DNA of 64,000 bases. Source: Mesodorylaimus sp. YZB2_4 (lineage: Eukaryota > Nematoda > Enoplea > Dorylaimida > Dorylaimidae). Within the stretch, counting starts at the first letter, position 1, and every line of letters begins with the position of its first letter. The notes under the pieces are model-generated. The model had not been told where the DNA came from. It worked only from the letters and a program-made list of their open reading frames with translations, and searched no databases. Location of the stretch: assembly GCA_030248295.1 (NCBI GenBank), contig JASANH010000220.1, positions 124,001 to 188,000 on the forward strand, read 5' to 3'. The position numbers were made by a program, and so were the translations under genes. Positions 22,175-33,918 of this stretch are shown here, piece by piece.

Positions 22175-24348
22175 ATGGTTGGTATTTCTTTCATTGACCA
22201 GGAAATGACCAAAGACTGTGAAACTGCAGCTACTACGACGGTGTCAGCCGAGTGCAGCTCGGAGAAAGAGAATGGCCCTCCGGCCGAAGCCACGGGTGAC
22301 GATATCGTGACGCCATGGGAAGTAGCGTCAGCTTCGTCCAGCGGAGTTGACTATGACAAGTTGTTGGGTAAGGATTATCATGTTTTTCATTATGGTCTTA
22401 TTTGTCAGCCATGATATCGTTTAGTTCGGTTTGGATGTCAAACCGTTGATCAAGGGTTACTAAATCGGATAAAGATGGTATCTGGTCGTCCAGTGCATCA
22501 CTTGCTGCGCCGTGGTATTTTCTTTGCCCAACGCGATCTGAAATTGATCCTAGATGATTATGAAAAAGGAAAGCCGTTCTTCCTTTACACGGGCCGTGGA
22601 CCGAGCAGTACCGCCATGCACGTTGGCCATTTGATTCCATTTCTCTTCACGAAGTAGGCACCAAATTCCTTCTGTCTCCATGTCGTGTTAGACTTGTAAG
22701 CAAGTCCGTTAGAGTGGGCGTTGTATGAAAAACCCTTAGGTACTATCTGGAACTCTCGCCTTCGTTTATCCAAGGCTTGTACTGTACAACTGGCTGTACA
22801 TGTTTTGCTCTAGGTATCTTCAAGACGTATTCGACGTGCCTTTGATCATTCAGTTAACGGATGATGAGAAGTTCTTGTGGAAAGATATTGGTCTGGAGGA
22901 ATCAAATAAGATGGCTTATGAAAATATCAAAGACATTATTGCTGTCGGATTCGATCCGGAAAAAACGTTTATTTTCGCCGATTTCGACTACATAGGGTAG
23001 GTCACAACAAGTGTTTCTTTGACATCGCTATAATCTTTTTTATTGTAGGCAATGTCCGGAATTCTATCGAACCATGCTCCGAATCCAAAAACAAGTAACC
23101 TACAATCAAGTGCGCGGGATTTTCGGTTTCACGGAATCCGATTCGATCGGAAAAATTGCTTTTCCGGCTACGGAAGCGGCGCCCTGTTTCAGCAGCAGCT
23201 TTCCTTTGATTTTCAATCGTCGAACGGATATTGGCTGTCTGATTCCGTGCGCCATCGATCAAGTCAGTCGTTCAATGATCGTTAGTGACTTGGTAGTTTG
23301 ATCTTTGTTCTATTTTAGGATCCATACTTTCGTATGTCCCGAGACGTGGCACCCAAGTTGGGATATCCTAAACCAGCTATGATATACAGCAGTTTTATTC
23401 CCGCGCTGCAAGGAGCTTCGACGAAAATGTCGGCTAGTGATCCAAATACATCGATTTATTTGACCGATACACCTAATCAAGTTAAGAATAAGGTATGAGA
23501 TACTTCATTTTCTCGAGCATTTCCCCCTTCGAATGTGCCCTGGGCCAGAGTTAGTAGAAATGACTGGGCCTAAATTCTACACCGAGACATAGTACCGCTG
23601 AGGCTTTAGTTTCTAATTATGAGCCTCATCCTGAGCATCTGTGTAGTTGCTACTTCATAGCACAGATGTATCGACTATGATGATGCCGTATATGCAATCA
23701 AGAAAATCTTTTTTTGGTACTGGAACCTCAAAACCTGTTTGAAGCATGTGAATTTCATATCCCCTCCCAAATTTTGGCGGAACTTTTAGGCCAATCCAAA
23801 TCCTTGTGGAGATGTATTCGAAGATATAGGCAATAGCAATCCCGCCAATGGACCCTCTTTACAAGATTTGATTCGACCTACATTTGAATGGCTCTACGAG
23901 AGATTCCTTGTCAGAGTGCAGCACACACCTTGCCTCGCTTTCTCCAGTTTAACAGTGGTTCAGGTGGAACAGGTCTTGTTCTCGTGTAGGTGAACAAATA
24001 CGCCTTTAGTGGAGGACGGGATACTGCTGAAGAGCATAAGAAATACGGTGGCAACTGCGATGTGGACATTTCGTATCAGTATCTGCGATTCTTCTTGGAA
24101 GATGATGCGCGATTGGAGGAGATTAGGAAGGTAAATTGCCACGGGCGCCCTAATTAAAAAGCCTCCATTTTATTAGATTGACGTTTTAGAATTATACGAG
24201 CGGTGAATTGTTGACGGGGCACTTGAAGAAAGAATTGATCACGATTTTGCAAAAAGTTATCGCGGATCATCAAGCAAAACGAGCATTAGTCACGGACGAA
24301 GTTATTCGGCAATTTGTGACTCCGAGGAAACTGAAATATAATTACTAG
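22175..24348 (+). CDS. WARS1: Tryptophanyl-tRNA synthetase, cytoplasmic
   Basis: Seven exons: 22175-22367, 22425-22653, 22814-22996, 23049-23262, 23319-23492, 23990-24130 and 24190-24348, in frame for 430 residues. It charges tRNA-Trp with tryptophan using ATP. Class I signatures are present: the HIGH-type motif as MHVGH within [17 protein letters not shown], and KMSAS within [12 protein letters not shown]. Other diagnostic eukaryotic stretches are [61 protein letters not shown] and [14 protein letters not shown]. An N-terminal extension of about 55 residues is acidic and shows no WHEP domain. An in-frame ATG at 22205 is an equally good start. Intron 5 (497 bases) is the longest and shows no recognised element. 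Confidence 0.95.
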
Positions 24349-24705
24349 GAATAGGTTACGGTGGTAAAGATCGGTTTGGGGGAACATTCAGTGGGAGGTG
24401 GTTTGTTGTTGTGATAAGTTTCGTACGCATATTCGTGAATGGGCCTGCTTGAGTGAGCATTTGACTGACCTCCACTGACTGTTCCTCGTGATAGCTATCA
24501 TTTTCATGAGAGTGATGCCGCGTTTTTTTTTGATGCCCTGTCTTTGCTGGTGGTTTAATCTGTCAGTCGGTTTCGTGAAAACTGTGGTAAAGCGTTGGAT
24601 ATGCGGGAGTTGAAGACTCTACAGATCAGTTTACTGAGCTTTATGCTACAGGCATTGATCGATAACGGATAAGGAATACAGTGCACTACAACAGCGACCT
24701 CTGCG

Positions 24706-26654
24706 TCAGAGACGAGCCTTGCCAACTACCAGCGTGATGACGGCCAGTATAAGCAGGGCGGTGATGAGGGGGTACCCGGTCGAGGGGGCACTCGAACTGA
24801 TGTCCAGTTGATGTTTGTTGGGCGAGGGGGCACTCGAATTGGTGCTGGGCTGATAGGTGTACATGGTGACCTTCCTGCCATTTAGGGGCTGAGTGTGGCG
24901 GTGATTGCCTCCGACTGCTTCTGATTCTGTTCTGCCTCGAAGAGAGCGGAATTGGTCGAGCTGAAATGGAATGGGTGCGATTACTCACCCTCGAACCCAT
25001 TCCAATAGTGAGACCTGGAAGATGCCCTTCAGATGTGTCTAAGGTCTGGACTCTCAAGTAAACACAGGCAGTACTGTAGGGATACAGCCACTGTACTCAC
25101 CGGTCACGCTAAGTGCGCGCTTACAGGGAAGGGTTCGACTCCCACCCTGGTAAAAAATGATTGTCAAACACACGTCACCAATTCTCGTGCTCACCTGATT
25201 CCTCGTAATAGTTTGCACGTCTGTGAACACAGTCCAGATGAGTCCCTCTGTGCACGGGGGTGTCGTCAATGATCCTTTATAACGAATAAAATTGCCCAGA
25301 TTTTTAGGCAAGAACTGCGTAATTGTAATGAAATCCTTGATGTGAGTCAGGGCTGGAAAGGTGTATAGTATTAAAAATGTGCGAGTATTAACGTCCGAGC
25401 ACATGAGACTTACTGCGCCCGTGCTGAACCTGGTGAAAATGTTTGACGATGCCGTCAAGTTCTAGGTTTACAGCAGCAATATCGCCATCTTCAGCGAGCT
25501 TATAAAATATGCCCAAGACAGCTTCGGGCGTGTTCGTCTCCTCGTTCACGTGTACCAGGTGTAGCTGTAAGGAAATAGTAAGAAGAGGATGATGACTCGA
25601 TGGATCAGAGGTTATCACCACACAGTCTGTAATACGTGTATTTTTGGATGGGGAACCTAATCAAGCATGCTACCGGCACAAAGTATGACTGGCCTGATAC
25701 TGGAAAGCTCAAAAACCAAAAGCCGTCCCCCGGCTGAACAACACCGCAAAACACCATATAAGCAGATTTAGTCGAGCAAGGCTCAGTCTCTAAAATGCCG
25801 ATACTGAAAGAGGCTGGACAAGTGTAGGATGTCCTTACTTCCAGAGGGTACATGCTTCTTCCGATGGTGTGCTCAGATCCACTCTCTTCGTCATCTTGTC
25901 CCCAGTGAAAATGCATTTGCAGCAAGTTATATTTGGCAGGTAAGTAACCGCCAGAAAGTGTCAACTTGTGCTCGTTCGGTATGCTGACCAGAACTGAAAT
26001 AAAATTGAGTTTCTGTTAGTAAGATTCACGATCAGCCTGTCCCGACGCCCGTGGCCTGGAGGGTTAGGCCTCTGTCTGTCACGCCAAATGCACAGTTGCG
26101 GGCGAGAGTTCGACTCGCAGTCGGGTGTAAATTAGTGTTAATAATGGGCCCCTAACCTCCTGCGACAGCCCGTGTTTAGTGATGTGATGAAACATGAACA
26201 AGAAGCCAGCGCAGACAGAGAACCAAGGGACACCTCATACTGACCAGTATAGCCATTGTTTATCATGGTTGCATTCATGATCATGGCATCGTAGTTGCCC
26301 AACTGAATCTTGTCCTGAGCGTTAGAGTAAGCTTTAACGTCCATCTCGTGCAGCCAGAATGCGATTGGGGATTGTTGCTTTCCAGAACAGGCTGGGTATT
26401 TCTCGTGCCATTTATCTTGCCCATCAGCATCTTCATGGTAAGACCAGTCGTGCGCTCCTGAAATCATAAGAACTATAGACTGCTTGCATCCCTGGTCACT
26501 CGTTCGCTGGTCAAGGCCCGAGAAGAGCTTGCTACACTTGGATCCGAGGGCCCCAGGACATACAGTATAGTGGCTGACACCCTGCCACCTGCACCCAGCG
26601 AGTCTTACCAACAGTGAACATCAAAAGGCACCATATCGCCGCACCGCGAACCAT
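24706..26654 (-). CDS. Alpha-carbonic anhydrase, secreted/membrane-anchored
   Basis: Six exons: 26654-26609, 26457-26245, 25993-25839, 25564-25414, 25352-25195 and 24960-24706, in frame for 325 residues. It interconverts CO2 and bicarbonate outside the cell. Exon 1 is a signal peptide ([16 protein letters not shown]). The zinc ligands are all present: two His in LLQMHFHWG and one in LHLVHVN. GSEHT and [11 protein letters not shown] are further family marks. After PLNGRKV comes a Ser/Pro stalk with a repeated SSAPS unit, then a hydrophobic C-terminus ([17 protein letters not shown]), as in CA IV/XII-type enzymes held by a GPI anchor or membrane helix. Introns 2 and 5 each contain a tRNA-derived SINE. 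Confidence 0.92.
25080..25190 (+). repeat. tRNA-derived SINE fragment, family A (copy 3), in carbonic anhydrase intron 5
   Basis: It reads GTCACGCTAAGTGCGCGCTT, then GGGAAGGGTTCGACTCCCAC (box B) and TAAAAAATGATTGTCAAA, matching copies at 3.05 and 45.4 kb in reverse. It lies antisense to the gene and ends a few bases before the donor of exon 5. Confidence 0.75.
26045..26135 (+). repeat. tRNA-like SINE head, family A (copy 4), in carbonic anhydrase intron 2
   Basis: It contains GTGGCCTGGAGGGTTAGGCC (box A type) and, 33 bases on, GGCGAGAGTTCGACTCGCAG (box B type), in the spacing of a tRNA promoter. The sequence between parallels other family A heads. Confidence 0.65.
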
Positions 26655-28915
26655 CTTGACTTGCCGAAAGTTAGACTGGCTCAATCTGCAACGGGGCCAT
26701 AAATTGACGCTAGAAGTAGGAGCCCGAGGCAGCTTTATTACTTCAACTCACGAGTCAGCAGCGAGCTACTCAGAACAGACATGAGCGTTTTTGACGGCAG
26801 GCGCTACTTATCATTCAATCGTAGCGGTGCTTAGGCTCGCTTTTTTCCTCTTCCCACCCATCCATCTTTTCCCAAATTCTTTCGTCTTTCAGGCTAATGC
26901 ACAGCTTACTACTGGTGGTCTGTACCCGGAAAGTACGAGATCATAGTTACCTGCAGATGCGCTTCATGCTGTTTCTAATGCGAAAATTTGACAAATGAGG
27001 GACGCCAAGTGTGCTACGTCCAACCCAAGCTACTCCTCGCCTAAATAACTAAGTGTGCTCATTTTGATTTATCGACGTAGCATGCTCAGAAATTATGCGT
27101 ACTTTCGAAGTTTGAGTCCGACGGCTGATTGGAAAAACTTTTTGTCACACTTACATGCATACGAAGGATTCGATTTTTGATTATGGCGGGCCAGATGCCA
27201 GTCTTGGTTTGTCCTTTCTACCAGTCGGCTAGGCAGAATATTCAGGCACCGAAAAGATTAAAAGTTTATTAACTGAGCACGGCCAAGCTAAATGTGTATG
27301 AATAAGCATCAGCCCTTGCAGTATGCGAGTAGCGGAAGGATAGAAACCACAGTACTGTTCAGAACAATGACAGTGAAAGATCATGCTGTGCAGACCCAGT
27401 TTGATTATGTAAGGGTATCTAGCAGAGGTACTGAATGTTAGTTGAGAAGGTCACACGGATAGAAAGGTCGGTGCGAGAATATGTAAGAAGGTTGCGACCA
27501 GGTCATAGACCACATGAAAGGTTAGGCGTCGGGAATGCAATGGAGAGCTAGCGGTGATTGAGAGTGTTGCTAGGACGCGTATCTATCAGCGGAGTGTGGA
27601 TGACAAATAAATGAAGGACGGTAGCTCTATTGTTGGCTTACGCCTCTTACAATTCGTGACCAAAGTCGGAAATCGACTTTCGGTAGCTTGCTCTGCAGCA
27701 GCAATAGCTCTTTCTCATCCAAACAAATAAAGTACCAAAGGATCGACAGCCACAGCCCAAATGTGATAGCAGCGCAGGCACACAGTAATGCCCGAGGCTC
27801 CAGGCTGCGTCTAATTTACACGTGGATCCACGAACACGGTATCCACCCCTGTTTACGTCATTCCAGCCAAGGCCACCGGGATTCGCCAAGACACTTGGAA
27901 GCCAGCAACTTCCACGCGCTCACGGTCTGATCGTGATGGCGGCAATATGCAGGTATGCGGCCGCAATAGATGGAGCCGACTGGAAAAGGCTGTAAAGTTT
28001 AGAAACCGTCCCAAAATAGCTGGATGGATTGGAAGACAAGAAATACAGCGCAGCTTGGATCAGACTGGAGTTTCATGGATTCAACTGGAATACAAGTGCA
28101 TTCTGCTCGCAAACTAGATGGACTACTGAGCTGAAGAATGTGCACTTTGCTCGAAAACTAAACAAACTGTTGTGCGTCAGTCGTTCTGTTATATTGATTC
28201 AATTTGCACCGGTACAATCACGCGTAAAATGTAAAGTACAGGCAAAGGCAAAATGTACAGTGATCATTCAATCGATTTTTCGTGTTGCATAACATGATAG
28301 GAGAGGGTGAACACTTGATGGGCAAGCTGAGTGACCAGTATCAGAGACTGCACAGAGGACACCATTGCACCAGTTGAAATACATTATCAGCTAAGGCCAT
28401 TGCGGAGACTCAAATTGATTGCCCAGCGACCACTGTTGTAAGCTAGGAGATGGCATTCAAGGAGACTATCCAGGTTAAGGGCTTCGATCTTGCTAGACAA
28501 AATCTGCCATGGTGCAAAGGTATCTAAAAAGGCCAATGTTTCTTTGCACTCATGCAGTCAACTTTTAGCGGGCCGTCTTGAACTTCCCACCAAACTCCTG
28601 GTCGTTACTTTAGTTGACAGGGAAGGAACATGATCTGCGACCAGGTTTGCTAGATGAGTCGAACAGCGACATATGTCGTGCAGACTCAAATTAGGATATA
28701 TGGTTGGCTAGGGACATCTAGTGCGGAACGTGTGAAGACGCAAACAAAGTTCCTGCTGGCTTATGACAGAGCACAAAATGCAAGGCATCCCAACCGTAAC
28801 TTACGTCAGACCAGGTACGCAGTAGTAGTGATCTGGCCTCGCCATTCGGAAACTGGTTGAGCAGAGAGAAAAGATATTGTGGAAACAAAGAGCAAAACAG
28901 CCGCGGCACAAAACG
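26655..28915. other. Intergenic, no coding features seen
   Basis: About 2.3 kb between the carbonic anhydrase start and a SINE. Frames are short and without recognisable domains; nothing else is supported. Confidence 0.4.
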
Positions 28916-28917
28916 TT

Positions 28918-29095
28918 CTGCTTCATCATGTTCATGTTTTACCACATCACCAAATGCTTGTGCGCACTCGAGGGTGAAGGGACACATTTTACACGAAATG
29001 AATAACTAGCCCGCGAGTCGAACCCTCGCCCGTAACTGCGCACCTGGCGTGAGAGGCAGACGCCTAACCACCAGGGCACGAGGGGTCTTTTGATA
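28918..29095 (-). repeat. tRNA-derived SINE, family A (copy 5)
   Basis: On the minus strand a head GCCCTGGTGGTTAGGCGTCT, box B GCGAGGGTTCGACTCGCGGG, then CGTGTAAAATGTGTCCCTTC and TGATGTGGTAAAACATGAAC. This is the best-preserved copy and the closest match to 6822-6985. Just beyond it, 29092-29160 has two imperfect copies of a TGATAAGACT unit. Confidence 0.8.
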
Positions 29096-29683
29096 AGACT
29101 TGCTTTCGAATGGGTGGAGTCTACTGATAAGACTCGGTGATCTTGGCTTCGTAATGGGTTGCCGCTTTGATGCATTAATTACCATCCTGTCAAGTGTCAA
29201 AAACTGATTTTGCCAGCCGTAACATTATCTTCAATTTTCAAAATTAGAGTGAACGTGGTGCCGAAATGGGGCATCGACGGCATTCTTGTCTTCGCGGTGA
29301 CATCGCAATCCCACAAAACAGCAAAATCAGTAATACCAGAGAAAACATATATCCTACGAACTTATTGTACAAATCGCGATCCAAGTTCAAATGAAACATA
29401 GGGAATGGTAAAAAATAACGGCTGTATTTTCAGGGACGCCGAAAATAAGTAGGATCGGCCAACAGTTTTTCAAGTGTGCAGCTTGTGAAAAGCAAGTTTT
29501 CGACAAATGTTCCTTTATTGCTACAGGGACCACGGGACCTTCTTAAAAGGAAGCAGCTTCGGCTGCTTGGCACTGCGCACTGTCATCTGCGGGAGGGAGC
29601 ATGAACGTAAAGTGTAAGGTAGGGCCATCAGGCATGCAGTGCAGCTTCTACTTCCGACCTGTGCGGTAGCTTGGGCGAGAGAA

Positions 29684-32370
29684 ATGACGAATTCCCTGCT
29701 CGTGACGCTCCCCCACATCCGAAGTGGCGTGTGCCCGGCCGAGCTGTGCAATCGCCGCGTTTTGTTCCACGAATCCAGTAGACAAGTGAAATGTAGATTC
29801 TGCGACATCGTGCACGCGACTGATCACTTGCGTGATGTGAAAAGACCTGAATCGAAAAAAGTGGCGTTGCGATGGTTGCAAGAACGGGCTTCAGACTTGG
29901 AGAAATTGGCCAACATGGGCGTTAATCGTTGGCGGATTGCTTCTCGAGCCATCGATGGAATCGGTTCTGTCGTCCAAATGACGCTCTTGTCGCCCTACTT
30001 TGAGCGATTCGGCGTGAATGCAGACGGAATGGTGCTGCGACTGTCAGCCATGGGACGAACCGAGCCACTGAACGTGGTCACTTTGAGCGACTACGCGTTT
30101 GCCATTCGCGACGAGCACATTAACGTCCTCGAGTGAGTCGTCGGCTCATGATTGTTTCGCTAGCCTTTACAACCGCCTTTTCAGGTACGGGCAAGTGCGG
30201 CCTTTGAGCGAAACATTGACCAAAGTCATGCGAGCAATCAACGAGGTCAACGGGAGACGTGACGGCAGCGCACCAAACACCCTGATCGCCCTCAACATTA
30301 CTGAGAAATCGTGGTTTCGCAACGCCATCGCGTGCGTATCGCGGGCGTGCGCTGGCCGCGAAGTGTTCGCCGAACCGATCGCGAATCGTGTCAAGCAGCA
30401 TCTAACCAAATTCGGCCATCCGGCGTACAAGCAAATGATGAGACTCGGCGATGCACAGTGGAAGCAGCTGGCGCAACTGTCGTCGGCCAATGTAACTCTT
30501 ATCACGGCCGTGCTCGATCTCGCCGTCCTGGCCAACGTGCTCTATCGATCGATTCTGATCGTCGACTGCGATCAGCAGCCGAGAGTGAAGACCTTCGTGC
30601 CTTTCCTCCGAAAACCTTGCGAATGCTTCAATCGAAGAGGACAGCCCAGATCGCCGATCGTGCTCGCCTGGGCCGACAACTCTAAAACGCACAAAGTCCC
30701 GCTGGTGGTCGTGTCAGAAAAGACCGAGGTCGAGATGGTTCGGTTGCCTCGAAGTTGGTTCGACTCGGTCTGGGGCTTTGCGAGCAAGCAAGCTGCCAAC
30801 GATCTTCTCTCAAAGTACTTGGACTTTGATGCCCAAGAAATGTGCCGAGTCGCCCACGGCGAGTACTTCAAGGTGAGCAGATTTCTCTCCAAGTGCCTCC
30901 TGAAGCCCGGATCCTAAGGCCTTTTTCAGTCCGAGTTTCTTCGCGACTACGTGGCGGCATTTGAAAAGCAGGCATTGATCGATCACGGAGTGCACCCTGC
31001 TTTGACGAGCGATTACTTGGCGGACGTCGGCACTGCCTTGACTTTAAGTAGCTGAACTTCCCGTGCCTCACTTTGTCGAAATTGACTACTACTTGTACTT
31101 TGTTTTTTTTTGTTTCAGACGGAGCCAGGTCCGAGATTATGCGAAAGGCGTTCGACGGCGAACTGTCTCGATGCCTCAATTGCTGGACCCTCAACGATTC
31201 GTCAGCGTCCTGTCGCTGCAGACACACGTAAGGTCGATGCGTTGGTCCTGTCGGACGGATGACCAAGAAGGAGGTGCCAACTTCAGGAAGCACCTGAGGA
31301 GGCAACGAGCGGATGGAACGATCGACTACGAGTCGGAAGATCACACGAGCACTTTGGCGCCACAGTCTTGGTGTTCCGAGAAGCGGAAGCATTTTTACGA
31401 CGGCCAAGAATACGACAACTTTCCTGTCCGGTAGATATGACTATCACGGCGCGGTTCAAAACTTATGTTGTTTTTTTAGCCTCGTGGTCGAGTTCGATGT
31501 GATGGACGAGACTGTGAAGAAGACCGCACTGTGGTTCAGCGGCGAGTCGGTGGAGTCTCTGAACAGCGATGCATCCAAGATGGCGGATGACCTGGTGAAG
31601 AAAGCCTTCGAGAAGAAGCGAGCGTCATCGCCCGACTCCCCGCTACTGAGTGATGCAGCGATGGCCGTTGCTGCCGGAAAATTGCGAGATCAGATCTTGC
31701 AGCGGATAAACGCTGTGTCCATGGTTCAACACCAGTTTGAGCACCTGCAAGAGTGTTCGTCGTGTCAGTTGCTTGATGACCACGTGGCTCAAGACACGAA
31801 TGCTACCATTCTGTCGCTGGTGGGTGATCATGAGCTAACCATATTTTGATTAGAGTGTATTGTTTCAGGGTCCCGAAGCCAGGAGCATCATTGAGTCGGC
31901 CAGTGTCCTCTTTGAAGACATTCGCAAGCAGCACATGGAGCAAGTTGAGAAGGAGGTGAGTCCGTGCACGATGGAGTTCACAGGGGGCACGGATTCAAAA
32001 AAGCTTGGTTTAGGGAGCCGAAAAGGGCGAAGACTTGCTGTTGGCGCTGTGGGAAACGGACGAAAATTTAGGCGAGATCGAGGAGGAGACTTTCCGGAGC
32101 TTGGGGATAGCGATGGCCGGGTGCGACGACGAGAAGCGATGGAACCTGCTGCGCCACGAGAAGTCGCTGTTTGAAGAAGGTGGTCTCTACCACACTTACG
32201 CCAAGCGTCGGTTCCGCGGGCAAGCCAAGTTTAAGCTGCCTCTGCTCGGACAGCGGGTGAGGGAAGTTTTACTTTTTGCCAGAAGGGTGTTCAGCATTTT
32301 TCGTTTACAGGACTTTGCGTTTTCTGAATCTAATGGACGATCACTCGTCATCGAAGTGAAAAAGACGTGA
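29684..32370 (+). CDS. VCPIP1-like OTU-domain protein, probable pseudo-deubiquitinase
   Basis: Nine exons: 29684-30132, 30185-30872, 30930-31047, 31119-31227, 31287-31430, 31480-31819, 31869-31955, 32014-32256 and 32311-32370, in frame for 745 residues. VCPIP1 is a p97/VCP-associated deubiquitinase acting in Golgi and ER reassembly. Here an N-terminal zinc-finger-like part (CPAELC, then VKCRFC) is followed by the VCPIP1-specific region (DYAFAIRDEHINVLEYG) and the OTU fold (CVSRACAGREVF, LANVLYRSILIVD, IVLAWADNSKTHKVPLVVV, HGVHPAL). The OTU active-site loop, DGDGHC in active members, reads SWFRN, so the catalytic Cys position is Asn (about residue 196). The His of the HxxPL-type motif (about residue 319) is kept. 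It is shorter than vertebrate VCPIP1 (about 1220 residues). It converges on a GPCR gene. Confidence 0.78.
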
Positions 32371-32733
32371 GTGAAAGATCGTGCCAGTGAAGGCTTTGCA
32401 GGGATTTTTAGGTTTGTGATTGTGTTTTGTGCCCATGTATGACCTCTCATCTAGAAAATGAGTGTCTAATACTAAGGAAGAGGCTAGCTGTCGAGCTGAT
32501 AACCTGCTCGATATACTGCAAGTCATGTAGCGTGGGAAGAGCAGATTCTCAGCATCCCTCATCGAAAACAGCTGATCTTGCCGGAAGTTAGGTCTTGGAA
32601 GAGATACCGGCGGAACGCCGATGGAAGGCTTGGATTCTGCTTGACTGCTGATCTGGCCACCAGATCCTTGATCCTTGCAACTTTTTCTTTAGCGAGAACA
32701 CGTAATATGCAAGCAAAATGCAAGAACACGTGT

Positions 32734-33792
32734 TTATTTCAATTTACATATGGCTTTAAGAATGACCTTTAGACAGGGCACATGTTCCAGTAGCAGTTTC
32801 CTAAATCGCTTGTTCACCAACAGGACCACATATACTGTGCTGATGTCGCAAATCATGAGCACAGCATCGAGCAATGGCGTCCAAAAGATAATCTTGCATT
32901 GACCGACTGTGGGAATTGTGTACAGGACGATGTAATAAACACCCGCGCAGATGACCGAGAAAGAATTCAGGGAACATTGGATCAATGCGAGAGAAACAAG
33001 CGTGGCCTCCTCCTTGCGTCTGATCTTCTCGCCCAAATTTGGTGTTGTCTTAGATTTTGCCTTCGATGTTAAGGCGGAGACAATTGTGGCACGGCGATGA
33101 TAAAGTTTGATCATTACGCAGTTCACAGAAATCAGTGCCACCAAACAGAACACTCGTAATCCATCTCGCAGACGTAATAGTATTTCCCCCAGAGGACTAA
33201 AAGCAAACGCCAGGTTCATAATGATCTCGTAAACACCCGTTTCAGGGTTTAGTTTTGGATCGTAAGCGAAGAAGCAGTCGGCCATGCCAGTCGATATGCC
33301 TAGAAAGAGGCATATGGTGAATGCAACCGCCTGGTGGGCCCTGTGGTTCAAGGATTTGTAGACGAACGGCTTCCACATGGCGAACACTCGATCGGCTACC
33401 ATGCTGATGGTCAAGAGCAAGCACAGAGTGTGACACAAATTCGGCAGGGGAGCAGCCAAGTGGGCGGTGTACCACATCAGGACGTAGTTGGAGTGAAACC
33501 ACGCCGAGCCACCAGTCACACTCCAGCCGAATATGCTGACGAATACAAAAGCCAAACTGGCGAAATTCTTTACAGTTTCGGCTGATATAATGAATATTTG
33601 GTAAAAGTAAGCGGGCTCTTTCTTGGACTGGCGGTAGCATGTGACAATGGACAGCAGATGGCTGATCGGCCCGAACACACAGAGCAGTCCGCCGATAACG
33701 TGATAGACTGGAATCTCGAGACTGGCGGCCGCTTTTGCGTACCACGGGTCGCAATAGCTGGAGCTATTGGGCGCACTGTCGTTGCGATCCAT
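32734..33792 (-). CDS. Class A-like GPCR, orphan, intronless
   Basis: One uninterrupted exon of 352 codons with seven hydrophobic segments. The start at MDRNDSAPNSSS gives a short extracellular N-terminus with an NSS glycosylation site; an in-frame ATG at 33918 would add 42 residues. TM3 ends in MVADRVFAMWKPF, a DRY-like motif. A Cys at CHTLC near TM3 may pair with the second extracellular loop. Loop 3 is basic (TSKAKSKTTPN, KIRRKEEA). TM7 has DISTVYVVLL in place of NPxxY, and the tail is short and basic. The family is too divergent to name a ligand. No introns, in contrast to the other GPCR genes here, could reflect retroposition. Confidence 0.75.
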   Translation of the reverse strand: MDRNDSAPNSSSYCDPWYAKAAASLEIPVYHVIGGLLCVFGPISHLLSIVTCYRQSKKEPAYFYQIFIISAETVKNFASLAFVFVSIFGWSVTGGSAWFHSNYVLMWYTAHLAAPLPNLCHTLCLLLTISMVADRVFAMWKPFVYKSLNHRAHQAVAFTICLFLGISTGMADCFFAYDPKLNPETGVYEIIMNLAFAFSPLGEILLRLRDGLRVFCLVALISVNCVMIKLYHRRATIVSALTSKAKSKTTPNLGEKIRRKEEATLVSLALIQCSLNSFSVICAGVYYIVLYTIPTVGQCKIIFWTPLLDAVLMICDISTVYVVLLVNKRFRKLLLEHVPCLKVILKAICKLK

Positions 33793-33918
33793 CTGAACTG
33801 ATGCGAGTGATGATAGGAAACTTATCTTCAGTGTAGAACTAGACGTGACTATATAGTCTGTGAAGTCTTTGTCGACTGACAATGAGTAATGGTTACAGTC
33901 TCCTGAGTGCACACACAT

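Noticed and set aside
24990-25040. Possible extra carbonic anhydrase exon ([12 protein letters not shown])
   Set aside because: It has flanking GT/AG-like sites, but joining exon 5 directly to 24960 restores the family sequence (NQ then LDQFRSL); the extra piece fits nothing.
26045-26135. Genuine tRNA gene
   Set aside because: Box A and B are present, but acceptor and anticodon stems do not fold, and related copies occur elsewhere with SINE bodies.
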